From Muriicola sp. Z0-33 (GTDB lineage Bacteria; Bacteroidota; Bacteroidia; Flavobacteriales; Flavobacteriaceae): a stretch of DNA of 64,000 bases. A model generated the notes under the pieces. It was not told the DNA's origin, did no database searches, and was given only the letters and a program-made list of their open reading frames with translations. This document shows positions 61,151-64,000 of this stretch, in pieces. Made by a program: the position numbers and the translations under genes. The stretch covers positions 186,001-250,000 of the forward strand of contig NZ_JAFMPW010000002.1 of assembly GCF_026126425.1 (NCBI RefSeq), read 5' to 3'. How positions within the stretch are numbered: position 1 is the first letter of the stretch; every line of letters starts with the position of its first letter.

Positions 61151-61693
61151 TCAGGAATCCCTATCTGACTTCAGAGATTTGGACATCACAATAAAATCAA
61201 AATGTTCCCGGCCAATTTGAAACTCGTGCTGCCCTACAGTTTCAAACCCATTTCTTTTGTAAAAATTGATTGCCCTTTCATTTTCATCCAGGACAGAAAG
61301 CCAGATAGCATGGTAATCCGATTTAATTGCCCGTTGCAAAAGTCTTTCCTGCAATTGGAAGCCAATTCTCAATGATAGAAAATCTTTAAGCACATAAATT
61401 TTCTGTAGCTGACAAACATCATCATCACCAAGAACAAATTGGGATGGAGAATTTAGCTTAAGTTTAGCATACCCTACAGGCAGGCGGTCTGCAAATGCTA
61501 TCCAATAAACGTTCTCTTTCTTTTTTAAGCTGTTTTCGATCTTTTCTACTGAAAAAGTCCGTAGTAAGTACTGCTGCAGATCTTTTCTATCCCGAAACAG
61601 ATGTCCGAAAGTTTCCGTAAAAGTAACCCTTCCCAGGATTGAAATAGCTACAGCATCCGATGAGTCAGCTATTCTAATTTCAATATTTCCCAT
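61151..61693 (-). CDS. GNAT-family N-acetyltransferase
   Basis: 180 residues, a single GNAT domain. The acetyl-CoA-binding motif A is a variant (LRIGFQLQERLLQRA instead of a clean Q/RxxGxG/A). Strand motifs include PVGYAKLKL, CQLQKIYVLKDF and IWLSVLDENERAINFYKRNGFETVGQHEF in parts. It is similar to small-molecule or protein acetyltransferases of the YjgM/RimI-like group; substrate unknown. It lies 35 bases downstream of the gapN stop on the same strand. Confidence 0.82.
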   Translation of the reverse strand: MGNIEIRIADSSDAVAISILGRVTFTETFGHLFRDRKDLQQYLLRTFSVEKIENSLKKKENVYWIAFADRLPVGYAKLKLNSPSQFVLGDDDVCQLQKIYVLKDFLSLRIGFQLQERLLQRAIKSDYHAIWLSVLDENERAINFYKRNGFETVGQHEFQIGREHFDFIVMSKSLKSDRDS

Positions 61694-61728
61694 GAGATTC
61701 CGACAACTTAATTATTAAGTCTGTAGCC

Positions 61729-63321
61729 TTACAAAATATAGTCTGTACTGATAAAGTTAGACAGTTTTGTTTCTAACAGCTGCTGAACAGTTTCATTATT
61801 CAACTCATTGTCCTTAAAAGCAACAAAAGTCCTGATAGAGAAAGAACGCAAGGCATCATGAACACTTAAGGTAGATTGAGCCGAGTCTTTTCTTCCCGTA
61901 AACGGGTAAACATCAGGTCCTCGCTGGCAAGAGCTGTTGAGGTTAACACGACACACCAGGTTAGCCAGGGTGTCTATTAAAGGGGCCAGGGCATAAACAT
62001 CCTTGCCAAAAAGACTCACCTGTTGCCCATAATTACTTTCGGCCATATCATCTAGTGGTTCCTCTATATCATTAAAAGGCACCAAGGGTATTACCGGTCC
62101 AAATTGCTCTTCCTGATATACCCTCATTTCTTTGGTAACAGGGTAAAGCACGGCAGGCCAGATAAAATTGTCATAACGTTTTCCTCCTTTCTTATTAAGA
62201 ATCCTGGCTCCTTTAGCCAGGGCATCATCAATAAGTTCCTGAATATAATCGGGTTTATCGGGTTCGGGCAATGGGGTGAGTTGCACTCCCTTATCCCAGG
62301 GGTTCCCAAATTTCAACGCATCTACTTTGGCAGAAAACTTCTTGTTGAATGCTTCTGCAATATCCTCATGAACATAAACCACCTTCAAGGCCGTGCATCG
62401 CTGTCCGTTATAGGAAGTTGTTCCCGATATGCATTCGTCAATAGTCAGCTCAAGATCAGCATCGGGTAAAATAATGGCTGGATTCTTGGCTTCCAGTCCC
62501 AGAACTAATCTTAGACGGTTACTTTTTGGATGTTGATCTTGCAAGGCATTGGCAGATTTACTATTCCCAATCAATGCAAGAACATCAACCTGGCCGGTCT
62601 GCATAATTGGAGCGGCAAGAGCCCTACCCCTTCCAAATAAAATATTTACTACCCCTTTGGGGAAACTACTCTGAAATGCCTCTAATAAGGGAGTTATGAG
62701 TAAAACTCCAAATTTAGCCGGCTTAAAAATGGCGGTATTCCCCATAATAAGGGCCGGTATCAATAATGTAAAGGTTTCGTTTAACGGATAGTTATACGGC
62801 CCCAGGCACAAGACAACACCAAGAGGACCACGCCTTATATGAGCATAGACTCCATCATTTTTTTCAAATTTGGCAGAATTTCTGTCAAGTTGCTTATAGT
62901 CTTCAATAGTGTCATAAATATATTCTACTGTCCTATCAAATTCTTTCTCTGAGTCTGGCAAAGATTTACCTATTTCCCACATCAGTAACTTAACCACTTC
63001 GTCGCGCTTGGTTTCCATCTGCTTTACAAATTTCTCCATGCATTCTATTCTGTCGTTCACCTTCATTGTCGGCCAAACGCCCTGCCCCTGGTTGTATGCT
63101 CCATGGGCAGCCTCTAAAGCCAACAGGGCTTCCTTTTCTGCCATATCAGGAATACTACCCAATAAACTAGGTTTATATTCCTTTGTGGATGAAATTGTCG
63201 AATAAATCTCTGACGACTTTCCACTCCAGGACAAGAGTTCCCCATTTATCAAATAGTGTTTATGATGAATAGGTTCGTCTAGCTGGTGTTTTTCTGGTAT
63301 TAATTCAGCGGTAGCATTCAT
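61729..63321 (-). CDS. gapN: NADP-dependent glyceraldehyde-3-phosphate dehydrogenase (non-phosphorylating, aldehyde dehydrogenase family)
   Basis: 530 residues. It has the aldehyde dehydrogenase motifs [33 protein letters not shown] in parts near residues 165-200, the glutamate loop [12 protein letters not shown], the catalytic cysteine in NGQRCTALK, and [11 protein letters not shown]. It resembles the plant/Bacteroidota GapN group, which oxidises glyceraldehyde-3-P directly to 3-phosphoglycerate with NADP. Other aldehyde dehydrogenases are possible but less likely. GNAT follows and ilvC lies upstream, 62 bases away, on the same strand. Confidence 0.85.
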   Translation of the reverse strand: MNATAELIPEKHQLDEPIHHKHYLINGELLSWSGKSSEIYSTISSTKEYKPSLLGSIPDMAEKEALLALEAAHGAYNQGQGVWPTMKVNDRIECMEKFVKQMETKRDEVVKLLMWEIGKSLPDSEKEFDRTVEYIYDTIEDYKQLDRNSAKFEKNDGVYAHIRRGPLGVVLCLGPYNYPLNETFTLLIPALIMGNTAIFKPAKFGVLLITPLLEAFQSSFPKGVVNILFGRGRALAAPIMQTGQVDVLALIGNSKSANALQDQHPKSNRLRLVLGLEAKNPAIILPDADLELTIDECISGTTSYNGQRCTALKVVYVHEDIAEAFNKKFSAKVDALKFGNPWDKGVQLTPLPEPDKPDYIQELIDDALAKGARILNKKGGKRYDNFIWPAVLYPVTKEMRVYQEEQFGPVIPLVPFNDIEEPLDDMAESNYGQQVSLFGKDVYALAPLIDTLANLVCRVNLNSSCQRGPDVYPFTGRKDSAQSTLSVHDALRSFSIRTFVAFKDNELNNETVQQLLETKLSNFISTDYIL

Positions 63322-63383
63322 GTTCTAAATTGTCTTTTTGATCCTGTAACTGATATTCCTCTTCAACCCGGGTTAAATCCGGT

Positions 63384-64000
63384 TTATACAATTGGCTTCA
63401 TTGCTGTCATAGACGCCCTTAATCTGGCCCCTACAATTTCAACAGGATGTTCTCTCAGGGTTTGATTAATGGCAATCAGTTTAGCATTATCCACGCCATT
63501 GTCCTTACCTTCACCAAAGTGTGTTCCTATAACATCAACATCTATTTGCTCCATAAAATCAGCAAGTAATGGTTTACAGGCATGGTCAAATAAATAACAA
63601 CCGTATTCTGCGGTGTCCGAGATAACCCTGTTCATCTCAAAAAGTTTCTTCCTTGCAATGGTATTGGCAATTAGCGGAGTTTCGTGCAACGATTCGTAAT
63701 AGGCAGATTCACCAATTATACCCGATTCGGTCATGGATTCATAAGCCAATTCCACGCCTGCCCTTACAAATGCCACCATCAGTACACCATTGTCATAATA
63801 CTCCTGTTCCGCGATATTATCCTTACCTGCAGGGGTTTTCTCGAATGCTGTCTCACCGGTTGCCGCACGCCATTGTAATAAGTTTTTATCGTCGTTAGCC
63901 CAATCTTCCATCATGGTTTTTGAGAAATATCCACTCATGATATCATCCATATGTTTATGGAAAAGCGGGCGCATAATATCTTTCAGGTTTTCGGACAACT
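63384..64000 (-). CDS. ilvC: Ketol-acid reductoisomerase, C-terminal part (gene continues beyond window)
   Basis: About 204 residues are visible; the frame remains open at the right edge, so the N-terminal Rossmann domain is outside the window. The visible part is the helical C-terminal domain of the long (class II) type, with [33 protein letters not shown] in parts, [10 protein letters not shown] and [19 protein letters not shown]. The conserved Glu and Ser of YESLHE bind Mg and substrate. It makes 2,3-dihydroxy acids for valine and isoleucine. It runs opposite to the leu operon 2.4 kb away. Confidence 0.93.
   Translation of the reverse strand, partial: LSENLKDIMRPLFHKHMDDIMSGYFSKTMMEDWANDDKNLLQWRAATGETAFEKTPAGKDNIAEQEYYDNGVLMVAFVRAGVELAYESMTESGIIGESAYYESLHETPLIANTIARKKLFEMNRVISDTAEYGCYLFDHACKPLLADFMEQIDVDVIGTHFGEGKDNGVDNAKLIAINQTLREHPVEIVGARLRASMTAMKPIV

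Noticed and set aside
63365-63374. AACCCGGGTT palindrome between ilvC and gapN
   Set aside because: It is short, single, and has no T run or second copy; chance is a sufficient explanation.
1-64000. tRNA, rRNA, riboswitch, CRISPR array, insertion sequence or prophage
   Set aside because: All gaps between genes were read. No cloverleaf-like gene, repeat-spacer array, transposase, integrase or terminal repeats were recognised.

Overview
The window looks like chromosome from a marine member of the Flavobacteriaceae (Bacteroidota). The reasons are: at least fifteen promoters with the Bacteroidota-type -7 element TAnnTTTG a short distance upstream of genes; many lipoproteins with a Cys lipobox; flavobacterial families such as DUF2911, DUF7935, an OM-barrel pseudo-aminopeptidase and an orphan HsdR-N protein beside holA; a fused branched-chain 2-oxoacid dehydrogenase E1; and a secreted laminarinase-type GH16 enzyme. 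No tRNA, rRNA, CRISPR array, insertion sequence or prophage was seen. The genes are densely packed, and most intergenic gaps are under 200 bases.

Layout. 1-7.9 kb: the 3' end of an LpxH-like phosphatase, an FAD/Fe-S D-2-hydroxyacid dehydrogenase, a small outer-membrane protein, a lipoprotein thioredoxin, a repeat lipoprotein and a rhomboid protease. 7.9-14.6 kb: LpxL-type acyltransferase, sterol-desaturase-family hydroxylase, phosphoglucosamine mutase, AcpH, gamma-glutamyltransferase and a secreted hydrolase. 14.6-19.5 kb: a DNA-damage-like block with a self-cleaving XRE/S24 repressor, three 13-bp palindromic operators, a divergent 75-aa protein ending in a clamp-binding-like motif, a TIGR03915-type putative DNA repair protein, then uvrA. 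19.6-30.9 kb: LOG protein, pseudo-M1/beta-barrel protein, fused E1, membrane AraC regulator, DoxX and small envelope proteins, and a kinase-aminotransferase fusion. 30.9-42 kb: holA, orphan HsdR-N nuclease-fold protein, glycosyltransferase, OmpA lipoprotein, Sua5-type tRNA modification enzyme, GH16, UvrD-type helicase, DsrE protein, M20 peptidase and an FMN glutamate-synthase-like enzyme. 42.2-47.6 kb: a DUF4956-CotH-VTC cluster followed by a degenerate OmpA paralogue. 47.6-56 kb: DUF7935, patatin, M1 aminopeptidase, recG and a tandem pair of DUF2911/TPR proteins. 56.2-64 kb: leuCDAB, GNAT, gapN and the 3' part of ilvC.

How the genes work together. The leu operon and ilvC supply leucine/branched-chain synthesis, and the fused E1 degrades the matching 2-oxoacids. 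LpxH-like, LpxL-like, GlmM, OmpA, DUF4956/CotH/VTC and many lipoproteins serve the envelope. UvrA, UvrD/PcrA, RecG, HolA and the S24-controlled pair concern DNA replication and repair.

The two most interesting places are the S24-operator/small protein/TIGR03915 locus (14.6-16.5 kb) and the DUF4956-CotH-VTC-OmpA-like cluster (42.2-47.6 kb). Several starts were moved inward because the apparent TTG start codon is really the TTTG of a promoter. All family assignments come from reading motifs by eye; no database search was run.
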